Shown in pieces: positions 44,967 through 54,047 of a stretch of 64,000 nucleotides of DNA. Within the stretch, counting starts at the first letter, position 1; the number at the start of each line of letters is the position of its first letter. The translations under genes were made by a program, and so were the position numbers. Source of the stretch: Arthrobacter sp. AFG20 (lineage in GTDB: Bacteria > Actinomycetota > Actinomycetes > Actinomycetales > Micrococcaceae); the NCBI RefSeq assembly GCF_002892795.1, contig NZ_PJMC01000011.1, forward strand, positions 62,001 to 126,000, in the 5' to 3' direction. The notes beneath the pieces are model-generated. The model had not been told where the DNA came from and did not search any database. It was given only the letters and a program-made list of their open reading frames with translations.

Positions 44967-44994
44967 TTGATAGTATGTCAGGACAAACTATCAA
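44967..44994 (+). promoter_or_regulatory. 28-nt near-perfect palindromic operator before the tautomerase gene
   Basis: TTGATAGT and ACTATCAA flank inner TGTC and GACA, giving a 28-nt palindrome with two central bases unpaired and one flanking mismatch (position 9). It overlaps the likely promoter and ends at the ribosome site AAAGGAG, so a bound repressor would block both steps. The form fits HxlR, MarR or GntR-type dimers. Confidence 0.65.
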
Positions 44995-45004
44995 AGGAGC
45001 GCAA

Positions 45005-45409
45005 ATGCCACTGGTACGAATCGACGTCCACTCCAGGCGCAGCCAAGGCGAACTCGGCCGCCTCAGTCGGGGTATCCATGACGCCATCCTCGCCGAGTAT
45101 GGCATCCCTGAGCGCGACTACTTCCACATTGTCACCGAGCATGCGCCCGGCCAGATCGTCGCGCAGGACGCGGGCCTCGGCTTCGAACGCACACGGGACG
45201 TCATCATGATCCAGATCTTTACCCAGGGCGGGCGGAGCCAGGAGGCAAAGCAGAGCCTGTTTGCCGCTGTGGCAGACAAACTGGGGGCTTTGGGGGTTGC
45301 CGGCGAGGACGTTTTCATTGGCTATGTCGAGAACACGGCGGGGGACTGGTCCTTCGGGTTCGGCCGCGCCCAGTACGTCACCGGCGAGCTCGCCGTCCCG
45401 AAGAAATAG
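45005..45409 (+). CDS. Tautomerase family protein
   Basis: A 134-residue protein starting MPLVRIDVHSR. Removal of Met would expose the catalytic Pro1, the key residue of 4-oxalocrotonate/MIF-like tautomerases, and Arg residues in positions 5-11 fit substrate binding. The longer, fused-type unit (GIHDAILAEYGIPERDYFHIV, then NTAGDWSFGFGRAQY) is typical of the subgroup with two beta-alpha-beta repeats. The start ATG at 45005 is after AAAGGAG. It is controlled by the operator just upstream. The substrate is unknown. Confidence 0.88.
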   Translation: MPLVRIDVHSRRSQGELGRLSRGIHDAILAEYGIPERDYFHIVTEHAPGQIVAQDAGLGFERTRDVIMIQIFTQGGRSQEAKQSLFAAVADKLGALGVAGEDVFIGYVENTAGDWSFGFGRAQYVTGELAVPKK

Positions 45410-45487
45410 GGGGAAATACTAGCCCCCCAGTCCCCGGCGGCAGCTGCGCACCACCGCATTTTGGCTGCAGTTCTGCTTGTTGTAAGC

Positions 45488-45515
45488 ATGTCAGTACAAA
45501 CCTTTGACAGGACAT
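45488..45515 (+). promoter_or_regulatory. Candidate IolR-type operator and -35 box upstream of iolC
   Basis: ATGTC (45488-45492) and GGACAT (45510-45515) flank 17 bases that contain a TTGACA (45504-45509) -35-like hexamer. The half-sites are the same as those in the palindrome before the GntR regulator gene (59248-59267), which suggests one regulator for both. The 218-bp gap holds no other recognisable element. Confidence 0.4.
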
Positions 45516-45627
45516 AAATTCTAGGGCACAGTAGTTCTTGTGGTCCCGCTCACGGGGCCGGAACGCCGGAGCCTTGGCCGTTCGGCTGCTTAGAGGTTGA
45601 GATCCAAAAGAAAGGTCCACGATTACC

Positions 45628-46662
45628 GTGACCCACGAACTGCTCACGATCGGGCGAATCAGCGTTGATATCTACCCGAACGACATCGGGGTGGGGTTGG
45701 AGGACGTGACGTCCTTCGGCAAGTACCTCGGCGGCTCGCCGTCCAATGTTGCTGTTGCCGCCGCCCGCCATGGCCGCCGGACAGGCGTTATCACCCGTAC
45801 CGGGGATGACCCGTTCGGCGCGTACCTGCACCGCGAACTGGAAAAGTTCGGCGTCGACGATTCCTTCGTCCGCCCGGTCAAAGGTCTCCAGACGCCCGCC
45901 ACGTTCTGCGCCATCCAGCCGCCGCACGATTTCCCGCTGTACTTCTACGGCCGGTTCCCCACGGCACCAGACCTGCAGATCAAGGCCGACGAGCTCGATA
46001 CGGACGCCATCCGCGAGGCGCAGATCTTCTGGTCCACCGTGACCGGCCTGTGCCAGGAGCCGAGCCGTGAGGCGCACATCAAGGCCCACGAGGCACGGCC
46101 CCGCACCGGTCTGAAGCCCGGCCAGTACACCATCCTGGACCTTGACTACCGCCCCATGTTCTGGGCCTCCGAGGAGGAAGCCCGCGAGCAGGTGGCCCGC
46201 ATCCTGCCGCACGTCACCGTGGCCATCGGCAATGACCAGGAATGCTCCGTGGCCGTGGGCCCGGGCACTCCGGATGAGCAGGCGGACCGGCTGCTGGACG
46301 CCGGCGTGGAGATCGCCGTCGTAAAGCTCGGACCGGAAGGCGTGATGGCCAAGACCCGCACCGAGCGCGTGGTCTCCGCCCCGGTTCCGGTTGAGACCGT
46401 CAACGGCCTGGGTGCCGGAGACTCCTTTGGCGGCGCGTTCGTGCACGGACTGCTCTCCGGCTGGCCGCTGGCACAGGTCCTGGATTACGCGAACGCTGCC
46501 GGCGCCATTGTTGCCTCCCGGCTGTCCTGCGCGGATGCCATGCCCACCCCGGCCGAGGTCACCTCCCTGCTCGCCGAGCGCGGACGCCTTGTTCCCGATG
46601 CTGCTGTTCCCGGCCATGATTCCTTTCCCGGCCAACTCACCCCCGAAGGAGCGGCACTGTGA
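45628..46662 (+). CDS. iolC: 5-dehydro-2-deoxygluconokinase
   Basis: PfkB-family kinase making 5-dehydro-2-deoxygluconate 6-phosphate in myo-inositol breakdown, 344 residues. The N-terminus TIGRISVDIYPND and GGSPSNVAVAAARHG, and the C-terminal GLGAGDSFGGAFVHGLL with the catalytic Asp, are diagnostic. The start is the GTG at 45628 after AAAGG. It begins the iol operon; the next gene overlaps by four bases. Confidence 0.95.
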   Translation: MTHELLTIGRISVDIYPNDIGVGLEDVTSFGKYLGGSPSNVAVAAARHGRRTGVITRTGDDPFGAYLHRELEKFGVDDSFVRPVKGLQTPATFCAIQPPHDFPLYFYGRFPTAPDLQIKADELDTDAIREAQIFWSTVTGLCQEPSREAHIKAHEARPRTGLKPGQYTILDLDYRPMFWASEEEAREQVARILPHVTVAIGNDQECSVAVGPGTPDEQADRLLDAGVEIAVVKLGPEGVMAKTRTERVVSAPVPVETVNGLGAGDSFGGAFVHGLLSGWPLAQVLDYANAAGAIVASRLSCADAMPTPAEVTSLLAERGRLVPDAAVPGHDSFPGQLTPEGAAL

Positions 46663-47594
46663 GCCTCAACCCCGGCACCGCCACCCTCGCGGTGGATGAC
46701 AACCCGCGCCGCTACGAGCACCTGAGCACCATCCGGCTCGAAGACCCGGCCGCAGTGGCCCGGGCCGCCAAGGCCCGCCGCCGCCACCCCGGCCTGAAGC
46801 ACGGCCGGCAGAACTTCATTGTCGCCGCCGACCACCCGGCCCGCGGCGCCCTCTCGGTAGGCAACGACCCGGTAGCCATGGCGGACCGCCGCCAGCTCCT
46901 GGACCGGCTGCAGATTGCGCTGGCCAACCCGGCAGTGGACGGCGTCCTGGCTTCCCCGGACATCATGGATGACCTGCTGCTCCTGGGTGCCCTCGAGGGC
47001 AAGCTGGTGTTCGGTTCGATGAACCGCGGCGGCCTCGCCGGCCTGGTCAATGAGTTCGATGACCGTTTCACCGGCCACACCGCCGCCGCGCTGGAGGCAC
47101 TGGGGGCCGACGGCGGAAAGATGCTGACCCGGATCTGCCTCGGTGACACGGACACCGTGTCCCTGCTGGAGGCAACGGCGAAGGCCATCGACTCCCTTGC
47201 TGAACGCAAGCTCATCGCCATGGTGGAGCCCTTCCTGTCCGTACGCGAGAACGGCCGGGTCCGCAACGACCTGAGCCCGGACGCCGTGATCAAGTCCATC
47301 GCCATCGCCGAGGGCCTGGGCTCCACCAGCGCCTACACCTGGATGAAGCTGCCGGTCGTCGCCGAGATGGAACGCGTCATGGCCGCCACCACCATGCCCA
47401 CCGTGCTGCTGGGCGGAGACCCGGCAGGCACCCAGGACGAGGTGTTCGCCACGTGGGGAGCCGCCCTCGCCCTTCCCGGCGTCCAGGGACTCACCGTCGG
47501 CCGGACCCTGCTGTACCCGCAGGACGGCGATGTCGCCGGAGCTGTCGCCGCGGCAGCTTCACTCCTCCACCACACCACAGAAGTATCGGAGTAA
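46659..47594 (+). CDS. Cgl0158-family (beta/alpha)8-barrel aldolase, iol cluster
   Basis: A 311-residue class I aldolase-like barrel. The pattern is NFIVAADHPARGALSVG, then VLASPDIMDDLLLLGALEGK and NRGGLAGLVNEFDDRFTGH. FAT-W-type C-terminus (EVFATWGAALALPGVQGLTVGRTLLYP) ends it. Genes of this family sit beside iolC in corynebacteria and arthrobacters. By position they would cleave the IolC product to malonate semialdehyde and dihydroxyacetone phosphate, the job IolJ does in Bacillus. Start GTG at 46659 overlaps the iolC stop. Confidence 0.85.
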   Translation: MSLNPGTATLAVDDNPRRYEHLSTIRLEDPAAVARAAKARRRHPGLKHGRQNFIVAADHPARGALSVGNDPVAMADRRQLLDRLQIALANPAVDGVLASPDIMDDLLLLGALEGKLVFGSMNRGGLAGLVNEFDDRFTGHTAAALEALGADGGKMLTRICLGDTDTVSLLEATAKAIDSLAERKLIAMVEPFLSVRENGRVRNDLSPDAVIKSIAIAEGLGSTSAYTWMKLPVVAEMERVMAATTMPTVLLGGDPAGTQDEVFATWGAALALPGVQGLTVGRTLLYPQDGDVAGAVAAAASLLHHTTEVSE

Positions 47595-47596
47595 CG

Positions 47597-49546
47597 ATGG
47601 GAACTGGAACCCGCCGGATGACCGTGGCGCAGGCCGTGGTCGAATACCTTTCCAAGCAGTACACCGTTGATTCCGTTGGCGGGGTCGATTTCCGCGAACG
47701 CCTGATTCCGGGCACGTTCGGCATTTTCGGGCACGGCAACGTGGCCGGTGTGGGTCAGGCCCTGAAGCAGTACCAGGCCGCGGACCCGCGCATCATGCCG
47801 TACTACCAGGGCCGCAACGAACAGGCCCAGGCGCACCAGGCCGTCGGCTACGCCCGGCACACCCGCCGCCGCCAGACCTTCGCGATCAGCACCTCCATCG
47901 GCCCGGGCTCGTCGAACCTGCTCACCGGTGCGGCGCTGGCCACCACGAACCGGCTGCCGGTCCTGTTGCTGCCGTCTGACACGTTCGCCACGCGTGCTGC
48001 GGACCCGGTGCTGCAGCAGCTCGAACAGCCCTACGCCTACGACCTCACGGTCAACGACGCGTTCCGGCCGCTGTCGAAGTTCTTCGACCGGGTCACCCGC
48101 CCGGAGCAGCTGTTCTCCGCGTTCCATCACGGCCTGCGGGTCCTCACGGATCCGGCCGAGACCGGCGCGGTGACCATCTCGCTGCCCCAGGACGTCCAGG
48201 CCGAGGCCTTCGACGTACCCGAGGAATTCCTCGCTGAGCGTGAGTGGCGGATCCGCCGCCCGGAAGCGGACGACGACGACATCGCCCGCGCCGCCGAAGC
48301 CATCCGGGCCGCCAAGCGGCCGCTGATTATCGCCGGCGGCGGCGTCCTGTACGCCTACGCCAACGAGGAACTGGCCAGGTTCGCCGAACTGACCGGCATC
48401 CCGGTGGGCAACACGCAGGCCGGCGTCGGCGTCCTGCCCTGGGACCACAAGTACTCCCTCGGCGCCATCGGCTCCACGGGCACGACGGCGGCCAACGCCC
48501 TGGCAGCCGAAGCGGACCTGATCATCGGCATCGGCACCCGCTACGAGGACTTCACTACCGCGTCCCGGACCGCGTTCCAGAACCCGGACCTGAAGTTCAT
48601 CAACATCAACGTCGCACCGATCGACGCGTACAAGCACGGCACCTCCCTGCCGATCGTCGCCGACGCCCGCAAGGCCCTCGTCAAGCTCAACCGGGCCCTG
48701 GGCGGATACCGCGTCGGCGCCGACCTCGAGCAGAAGATCGCCGCCGAGAAGCAGCGCTGGAACACCACGGTGGACGAGGCCTTCGACACGCGCTTCACCC
48801 CTTTGCCGGCGCAGAACGAGATCATCGGCGCCACCAACCGGGCCATGGACGCCCAGGACGTGGTCATCTGCGCCGCAGGCTCCCTCCCGGGTGACCTGCA
48901 CAAGATGTGGCGGGTCCGCGACCCGTTCGGCTACCACGTCGAATACGCCTACTCCTGCATGGGCTACGAAATCCCCGGCGGGCTGGGCGTCAAGCGCGCA
49001 GCGCTTGCCGAGGCCGCCGCGGGCGGCGCCCAGCGCGACGTCGTCGTCATGGTGGGGGACGGCTCCTACCTGATGATGCACACCGAACTTGTCACCGCCG
49101 TCGCCGAACGGATCAAGCTGATCGTGGTCCTGATCCAAAACCACGGCTACGCCTCCATCGGCTCGCTCTCCGAATCGCTCGGCTCGCAGCGCTTCGGCAC
49201 CCAGTACCGCGTCCTGGACGAGGAACAGCACAGCTTCGACGAGGGCGACACCCTCCCCGTCGACCTGGCCCTGAACGCCGAATCCCTCGGCGTGAAGGTG
49301 ATCCGGATCGAGCCGGGCGAGAAGGCCATCGCCGAACTCGAACAGGCCATCCGCGACGCCAAGGCCGCCCCGGAGCGCGGCGGCCCGATCGTGATCCACG
49401 TCGAATCCGACCCGTTGCTGGACGCACCGAGCTCCGAATCCTGGTGGGACGTGCCCGTCTCCGCGGTTTCCGAACTCGACTCCACCAAGCAGGCCTTCCA
49501 GACCTACATCGACCACAAATCCCGCCAGCGCAAGCTGCTCGGCTAA
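47597..49546 (+). CDS. iolD: 3D-(3,5/4)-trihydroxycyclohexane-1,2-dione hydrolase
   Basis: ThDP-dependent ring-opening enzyme, 649 residues. It has FGIFGHGNVAGVGQAL, then PYYQGRNEQAQAHQAVGYAR (substrate/ThDP glutamate region) and the ThDP/Mg motif VMVGDGSYLMMHTEL, ending QNHGYASIGSL with the family signature. The start at 47597 has GGAG upstream; ATG 21 bases later (MTVAQ) is possible. It is two bases after the previous stop and so tightly coupled. Confidence 0.96.
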   Translation: MGTGTRRMTVAQAVVEYLSKQYTVDSVGGVDFRERLIPGTFGIFGHGNVAGVGQALKQYQAADPRIMPYYQGRNEQAQAHQAVGYARHTRRRQTFAISTSIGPGSSNLLTGAALATTNRLPVLLLPSDTFATRAADPVLQQLEQPYAYDLTVNDAFRPLSKFFDRVTRPEQLFSAFHHGLRVLTDPAETGAVTISLPQDVQAEAFDVPEEFLAEREWRIRRPEADDDDIARAAEAIRAAKRPLIIAGGGVLYAYANEELARFAELTGIPVGNTQAGVGVLPWDHKYSLGAIGSTGTTAANALAAEADLIIGIGTRYEDFTTASRTAFQNPDLKFININVAPIDAYKHGTSLPIVADARKALVKLNRALGGYRVGADLEQKIAAEKQRWNTTVDEAFDTRFTPLPAQNEIIGATNRAMDAQDVVICAAGSLPGDLHKMWRVRDPFGYHVEYAYSCMGYEIPGGLGVKRAALAEAAAGGAQRDVVVMVGDGSYLMMHTELVTAVAERIKLIVVLIQNHGYASIGSLSESLGSQRFGTQYRVLDEEQHSFDEGDTLPVDLALNAESLGVKVIRIEPGEKAIAELEQAIRDAKAAPERGGPIVIHVESDPLLDAPSSESWWDVPVSAVSELDSTKQAFQTYIDHKSRQRKLLG

Positions 49547-49573
49547 CGTCCCCAGACCAAGGAAGTCATCTCT

Positions 49574-51085
49574 ATGTCAACGACGACCGTCACCACCACC
49601 ATCAACCACTTCATCAACGGCGCCGAGACCGCCGGCGAAGGCGACCGCACCACCCCGGTCTACAACCCGGCCACCGGGGCCGTGTCGGCTGAGCTGCGTC
49701 TGGCCAACCGCGCCGACCTGGACAACACCGTCGCCGCCGCCCGCGCCGCCGCCGACTCCTGGGGCGACATCTCCCTGGCCAAGCGCACCGCCGTGCTGTT
49801 CAAGTTCCGCGAACTCGTCGCCGAGCATGTGAACGAACTCGCTGAGCTGATCACCGCCGAGCACGGCAAAGTCATCTCCGACGCCAAGGGCGAGATCGGC
49901 CGCGGCCTGGAAGTCATCGAGTTCGCCTGCGGCATCCCGTCCCTGCTCAAGGGCGACTATTCCGACCAGGTCTCCACCGGCATCGACGTGTTCTCCTTCC
50001 GGGAGCCGCTCGGCGTCGTCGCCGGCATCACCCCGTTCAACTTCCCGGTCATGGTGCCGCTGTGGATGGCCCCGATGGCGATCGCCACCGGCAACGCCTT
50101 CATCCTCAAGCCCTCCGAGCGGGACCCCTCCGCCTCAATGCTGCTGGCCAAGCTCTGGAAGGATGCCGGCCTGCCCGACGGCGTGTTCCAGGTCCTGCAC
50201 GGCGACAAGGAAACCGTCGACGGCCTGCTCACCCACCCGGACGTGGACGGCATCTCCTTCGTCGGCTCAACCCCGATCGCCAAGTACGTCCACGAGACCG
50301 CCACCGCCCACGGCAAGCGCGTCCAAGCCCTCGGCGGCGCCAAGAACCACGCCATCATCCTGCCCGACGCCGACCTGGACAACGCCGCGGACCACCTCGC
50401 CGCTGCCGCGTTCGGTTCCGCCGGTGAACGCTGCATGGCCATCTCCGTCGCCGTGGCCGTCGGCGACGCCGCTGACCTGCTGGTCAAGAAGGTCGAAGAA
50501 CGCGCCATCGCCGTGAAGGTCAACAACGGCACCGTCCCCGGCGCCGAAATGGGCCCGGTCATCACGCCCGCCTCCAAGGAACGGATCGTGAAGATCGTCA
50601 CCGAGGCCGAAGCAGCCGGCGCCGCGATGGTCGTGGACGGCCGCGACCTCGTCGTCCCCGGCCACGAAGAAGGCTTCTGGGTCGGCCCCACCGTGCTTGA
50701 CCACGTCAAGACCGAGATGACCGCCTACCAGGAGGAAATCTTCGGACCCGTCCTCGTCGTCGTCCGCGTTGATACTTTGGAAGACGGCATCAGGCTGATC
50801 AACTCCAACCCGTACGGCAACGGCACCGCCATCTTCACCTCCTCAGGCGCTGCGGCGCGCAAGTTCCAGCGCTCCGTCACCGTGGGCATGATCGGCATCA
50901 ACGTGCCACTGCCCGTCCCGGTGGCCTACCACTCCTTCGGCGGCTGGAAGGCCTCGCTCTTCGGTGACAAGCACATCTACGGCCCCGAAGGCGTCTCCTT
51001 CTACACGCGCGGCAAGGTAGTCACCTCACGCTGGCCCGAACCCACCCACGCCTCCGGCGCCTCCTACAACTTCCCCTCCAACTAA
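49574..51085 (+). CDS. iolA: CoA-acylating methylmalonate-semialdehyde dehydrogenase
   Basis: Oxidises malonate semialdehyde (and methylmalonate semialdehyde) to acetyl-CoA or propionyl-CoA with NAD. It has 503 residues with the ALDH fold: TPFNFPVMVPLWMAP, FVGSTPIAKYVHE, catalytic Cys in GSAGERCMAISVAV and EIFGPVLVVVRVDTLEDGI. PYGNGTAIFTSSG follows near the end. It is 27 bases after iolD. Confidence 0.96.
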   Translation: MSTTTVTTTINHFINGAETAGEGDRTTPVYNPATGAVSAELRLANRADLDNTVAAARAAADSWGDISLAKRTAVLFKFRELVAEHVNELAELITAEHGKVISDAKGEIGRGLEVIEFACGIPSLLKGDYSDQVSTGIDVFSFREPLGVVAGITPFNFPVMVPLWMAPMAIATGNAFILKPSERDPSASMLLAKLWKDAGLPDGVFQVLHGDKETVDGLLTHPDVDGISFVGSTPIAKYVHETATAHGKRVQALGGAKNHAIILPDADLDNAADHLAAAAFGSAGERCMAISVAVAVGDAADLLVKKVEERAIAVKVNNGTVPGAEMGPVITPASKERIVKIVTEAEAAGAAMVVDGRDLVVPGHEEGFWVGPTVLDHVKTEMTAYQEEIFGPVLVVVRVDTLEDGIRLINSNPYGNGTAIFTSSGAAARKFQRSVTVGMIGINVPLPVPVAYHSFGGWKASLFGDKHIYGPEGVSFYTRGKVVTSRWPEPTHASGASYNFPSN

Positions 51086-51095
51086 GGAAGCGACA

Positions 51096-52007
51096 ATGAC
51101 AGAGAACAAGCTGATCATCGGCACCGCGCCGGACTCCTGGGGCGTGTGGTTTGCGGATGACCCCAAGCAGACCCCGTGGGAGCGCTTCCTTGATGAAGTG
51201 GCCGAGTCCGGCTACAAGTGGATCGAGTTGGGCCCCTACGGCTACCTGCCCAACGACCCCACCCGGCTCGCAGAAGAGCTCAAGCAGCGCGACCTGAAGG
51301 TCTGCGCCGGAACCGTCTTCACCGCGTTCCACCGCGGACTGGACCAGTGGGAGCAGGCCTGGGAGCCCGCCCGCAAGGTCGCCGAACTGACGGCGGCCAT
51401 GGGCGGCGAGCACATCGTGGTCATCCCCGCCATGTGGCGCGACGACGTCACCGGCGAGGCCGTGGAGAGCGGCACCCTCAGCGACAAGGCCTGGAGCGAC
51501 CTGTTCGCCGGCCACAACCGGCTGGGAAAGACGCTGCTCGAGGACTTCGGCCTCAAGCAGCAGTTCCACTCCCACGCCGACTCCCATGTGGGAGCCCAGG
51601 AGGACATCGAAACGCTCCTCGGCGCGACGGACCCGCAGTACCTCAACCTGTGCCTGGACACCGGCCACGCGGAATACTGCGGCGCCTCGAGCCTGGAGCT
51701 CATCAAGAACTACCCGGACCGCATCGGCTACCTGCACCTGAAGCAGATCAACCCGGACGTCCTCAGGAAGGTCAACGAGGAAAACATGACCTGGGCCGCG
51801 GCAAACTTGGCCGGCGTCATGACGGAACCGCCCAACGGCCTGCCGGACCTGCGCGCGGTCATCGAAGCCGTCGAGGCCCTGGACCGGCCGATCTTCGGCA
51901 TCGTGGAACAGGACATGTACCCGGTGGCCTTCGACGTTCCCATGCCCATCGCCAAGCGCACTCGCAACTACCTGCTGTCCTGCGGCTCCCGCACCGCGGT
52001 CAGCTAG
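51096..52007 (+). CDS. iolE: Myo-inosose-2 dehydratase
   Basis: AP-endonuclease-2-like TIM barrel, 303 residues. IIGTAPDSWGVWFADD, FHSHADSHVGAQEDIE and LCLDTGHAEYCGA are the IolE hallmarks and carry the metal ligands. A final IFGIVEQDMYPVAFD strand follows. It removes water from scyllo-inosose (2-keto-myo-inositol). It is ten bases after iolA. Confidence 0.96.
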   Translation: MTENKLIIGTAPDSWGVWFADDPKQTPWERFLDEVAESGYKWIELGPYGYLPNDPTRLAEELKQRDLKVCAGTVFTAFHRGLDQWEQAWEPARKVAELTAAMGGEHIVVIPAMWRDDVTGEAVESGTLSDKAWSDLFAGHNRLGKTLLEDFGLKQQFHSHADSHVGAQEDIETLLGATDPQYLNLCLDTGHAEYCGASSLELIKNYPDRIGYLHLKQINPDVLRKVNEENMTWAAANLAGVMTEPPNGLPDLRAVIEAVEALDRPIFGIVEQDMYPVAFDVPMPIAKRTRNYLLSCGSRTAVS

Positions 52008-52042
52008 CCTCCGCCCCGGCATCCCAAACGTAAGGAAGAACA

Positions 52043-53056
52043 ATGACTGAAACCCTTCGCGTCGCCGTTATCGGCGCCGGCCGCATGGGCGCGGACCACA
52101 TCCAGCGCCTCAGCAAGCGCATCCACGGCGCTGAGGTTGCCGCCGTCGTCGACGTTGACCTCGCCCGCGCCCAGGCCGCCATCGAGGGCATCCCCGGGGC
52201 CGTTGCCCTGGCCGACGCCGAAGAGGCGCTGAACAACGGCGACGTCAACGCCGTCCTCATCGCCACGCCCGGCTTCCTGCACGAGGAGATCCTGCTCAAG
52301 GCCATCGCCAAGGACATTCCCATCCTGTGCGAGAAGCCGCTGACGCCGGATGCCGAGTCGTCCTGGAAGATCGTCCAGGCCGAGGAGAAGCTGGGCCGCA
52401 AGCGCATCCAGGTGGGCTTCATGCGCCGCTTCGACGCCGAATACGCGGCCCTCGGCTCGGTCATCCGCGACCGCGAACTGGGCGAACTGCTCATGCTGCA
52501 CCACCAGCACCGCAACCCGAACACCCCCGCGGGCTTCACCAACGAGATGCTCATCAACGACTCCGTGGTCCACGAGTTCGACGCCATCCGCTTCTTCACC
52601 GGCGAAGAGATCACCTCCGTCCAGGTCCGGCTCGGCAAGGCCACGAAGAACGCCCCGGCCGGCCAGCACGACCCCCAGCACGTCCTGATCGAAACGGAGT
52701 CCGGCGTCCTGGCCGACGTCGAAATCTACGTGAACGCGAAGTTCGGCTACGAAGTGGCCACGCAGGCTTCCTTCGAGGACGGCATCGTCAGCATCGGCGG
52801 CGACAGCGGCCCGTACCTTCGCAGCAACGGCCGCTGGGGAGGCAAGGTCACGCCCGGCTTCGAAGAGCGCTTCGGTGCCGCGTACGACGTCGAAATCCAG
52901 GCCTGGGTTGACGCCGCGCTCCGCGGCGAAATCGGCGGACCCACCGCCTGGGACGGCTACGCCACAGCCGCCTGCTGCGAAGCCGGTGTGGAGGCCCAGA
53001 AGAACGGCGAGAAGGTGGCCGTGAAGCTGAACGCCAAGCCTGCCCTCTACAGCTAA
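52043..53056 (+). CDS. iolG: Inositol 2-dehydrogenase
   Basis: GFO/IDH/MocA oxidoreductase, 337 residues. The NAD-binding motif is VIGAGRMGADHIQRLS, then VLIATPGFLHEEILLKAI and CEKPLTPDAESSW (the EKP motif). VGFMRRFDAEY and NDSVVHEFDAIRFFTGEEI with the catalytic D/H pair follow. It oxidises myo-inositol to 2-keto-myo-inositol, the entry step. It is the sixth gene of the run starting at iolC. Confidence 0.95.
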   Translation: MTETLRVAVIGAGRMGADHIQRLSKRIHGAEVAAVVDVDLARAQAAIEGIPGAVALADAEEALNNGDVNAVLIATPGFLHEEILLKAIAKDIPILCEKPLTPDAESSWKIVQAEEKLGRKRIQVGFMRRFDAEYAALGSVIRDRELGELLMLHHQHRNPNTPAGFTNEMLINDSVVHEFDAIRFFTGEEITSVQVRLGKATKNAPAGQHDPQHVLIETESGVLADVEIYVNAKFGYEVATQASFEDGIVSIGGDSGPYLRSNGRWGGKVTPGFEERFGAAYDVEIQAWVDAALRGEIGGPTAWDGYATAACCEAGVEAQKNGEKVAVKLNAKPALYS

Positions 53057-53068
53057 GCACCCGCCCTT

Positions 53069-53133
53069 GGAGTTTTTGTCCAGATAATGCGACTTAGAGG
53101 CCCTCAAGGTTGCATTATCTGGACAAAAACTCC
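53069..53133. repeat. Perfect 22-bp inverted repeat with 21-base loop between iolG and the iolH-like gene
   Basis: Arms 53069-53090 and 53112-53133 are perfect reverse complements and include a five-T/five-A block inside the stem. The loop contains a weaker secondary inverted repeat (53093-53108). There is no T run after either arm, so it is not a typical terminator. It may be a small repeat-element remnant, an mRNA stabiliser or a processing site within the iol transcript. Confidence 0.85.
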
Positions 53134-53171
53134 GTTCGTTAACCGACTCTTTCCACAATGGAGTGTTCCTC

Positions 53172-54047
53172 GTGAAAATCGCCCTTGACCCCACCCCCTT
53201 CCACCACAGCCACAGCCTGCTGGAGTTCCCCAAGGTGGTGGCCGACCTCGGCTACAAGTACATGCAGATGACGCCGCACCCGGATTTCATCCCCTTCTAC
53301 AACCACCCGAAGGCCGACGACGAACTCGTGGGCCAGTTGAAGAAGGCGTGCACCGATGCCGGAATCGAAATCGCGTCCGTCCTGCCTGTGCTGCGCTGGT
53401 CCGGCCCGGACGAGGACGCCCGCGAGGCAGCAGTGCGCTACTGGAAGCGCGCCATCCAGATCGCCGTGGACCTGGGCGTGAGCACCATGAACACCGAGTT
53501 CAGCGGCCGCCCTGAACTGGCCGAAGAGTCCGAGCGGGCGTTCTACCGCTCCATGGAGGAACTGCTTCCCATCATCGAGCGCGAAGGCATTGACCTGCTC
53601 ATCGACCCGCACCCGGACGACTTCGTGGAGGAAGGCCTCGCCGCGATCCGCGTCATCCGCGGCCTGAACTCGAAGAACGTCGGCATGGTCTACGTGGCCT
53701 CCCACAGCTTCCACATGAAGAACTCGCCGCTGGACATCATGCGCGCCGCGGGGGACAAGCTCCGCCTGGTCCACGTCGCCGACACCATGGACCACCACGC
53801 CTCGCACGGACTGCGCTACATCACCAACCCGCCGGGCAACGCCGTCAGGGTGCACCAGCACCTGAAGATCGGCGACGGCGACGTGAACTGGGACGAGTTC
53901 TTCGGCGGCCTGAAGGAAATCGGGTTCCTGGACCGCGACGACACCGTGATGGTCTCCAGCGTCTTCGCCGAAAACGACAACGCCGAGGAGGTTTCCCGCT
54001 TCCAGCTGGACACCATGAAGCAGTACGTGCAGAAGGTCAGCGTATGA
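53172..54047 (+). CDS. Sugar phosphate isomerase/epimerase, IolH-like
   Basis: A 291-residue AP-endonuclease-2-like TIM barrel: MKIALDPTPFHHSHSLLEFP, LGVSTMNTEFSGRPE, DLLIDPHPDDFVEEG, then VASHSFHM and LRLVHVADTMDHHASHGLRYI. Metal-ligand D/H/E residues are in place. In corynebacterial iol clusters the gene at this position is called iolH; its exact reaction is not established. The start is the GTG at 53172 with GGAG (53160-53163) at eight bases; GTG 53163 would place that ribosome site inside the gene. Confidence 0.85.
   Translation: MKIALDPTPFHHSHSLLEFPKVVADLGYKYMQMTPHPDFIPFYNHPKADDELVGQLKKACTDAGIEIASVLPVLRWSGPDEDAREAAVRYWKRAIQIAVDLGVSTMNTEFSGRPELAEESERAFYRSMEELLPIIEREGIDLLIDPHPDDFVEEGLAAIRVIRGLNSKNVGMVYVASHSFHMKNSPLDIMRAAGDKLRLVHVADTMDHHASHGLRYITNPPGNAVRVHQHLKIGDGDVNWDEFFGGLKEIGFLDRDDTVMVSSVFAENDNAEEVSRFQLDTMKQYVQKVSV

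Noticed and set aside
47333..49516. A 727-codon minus-strand frame opposite iolD
   Set aside because: Shadow of iolD; composition is typical of antisense of a high-GC gene.
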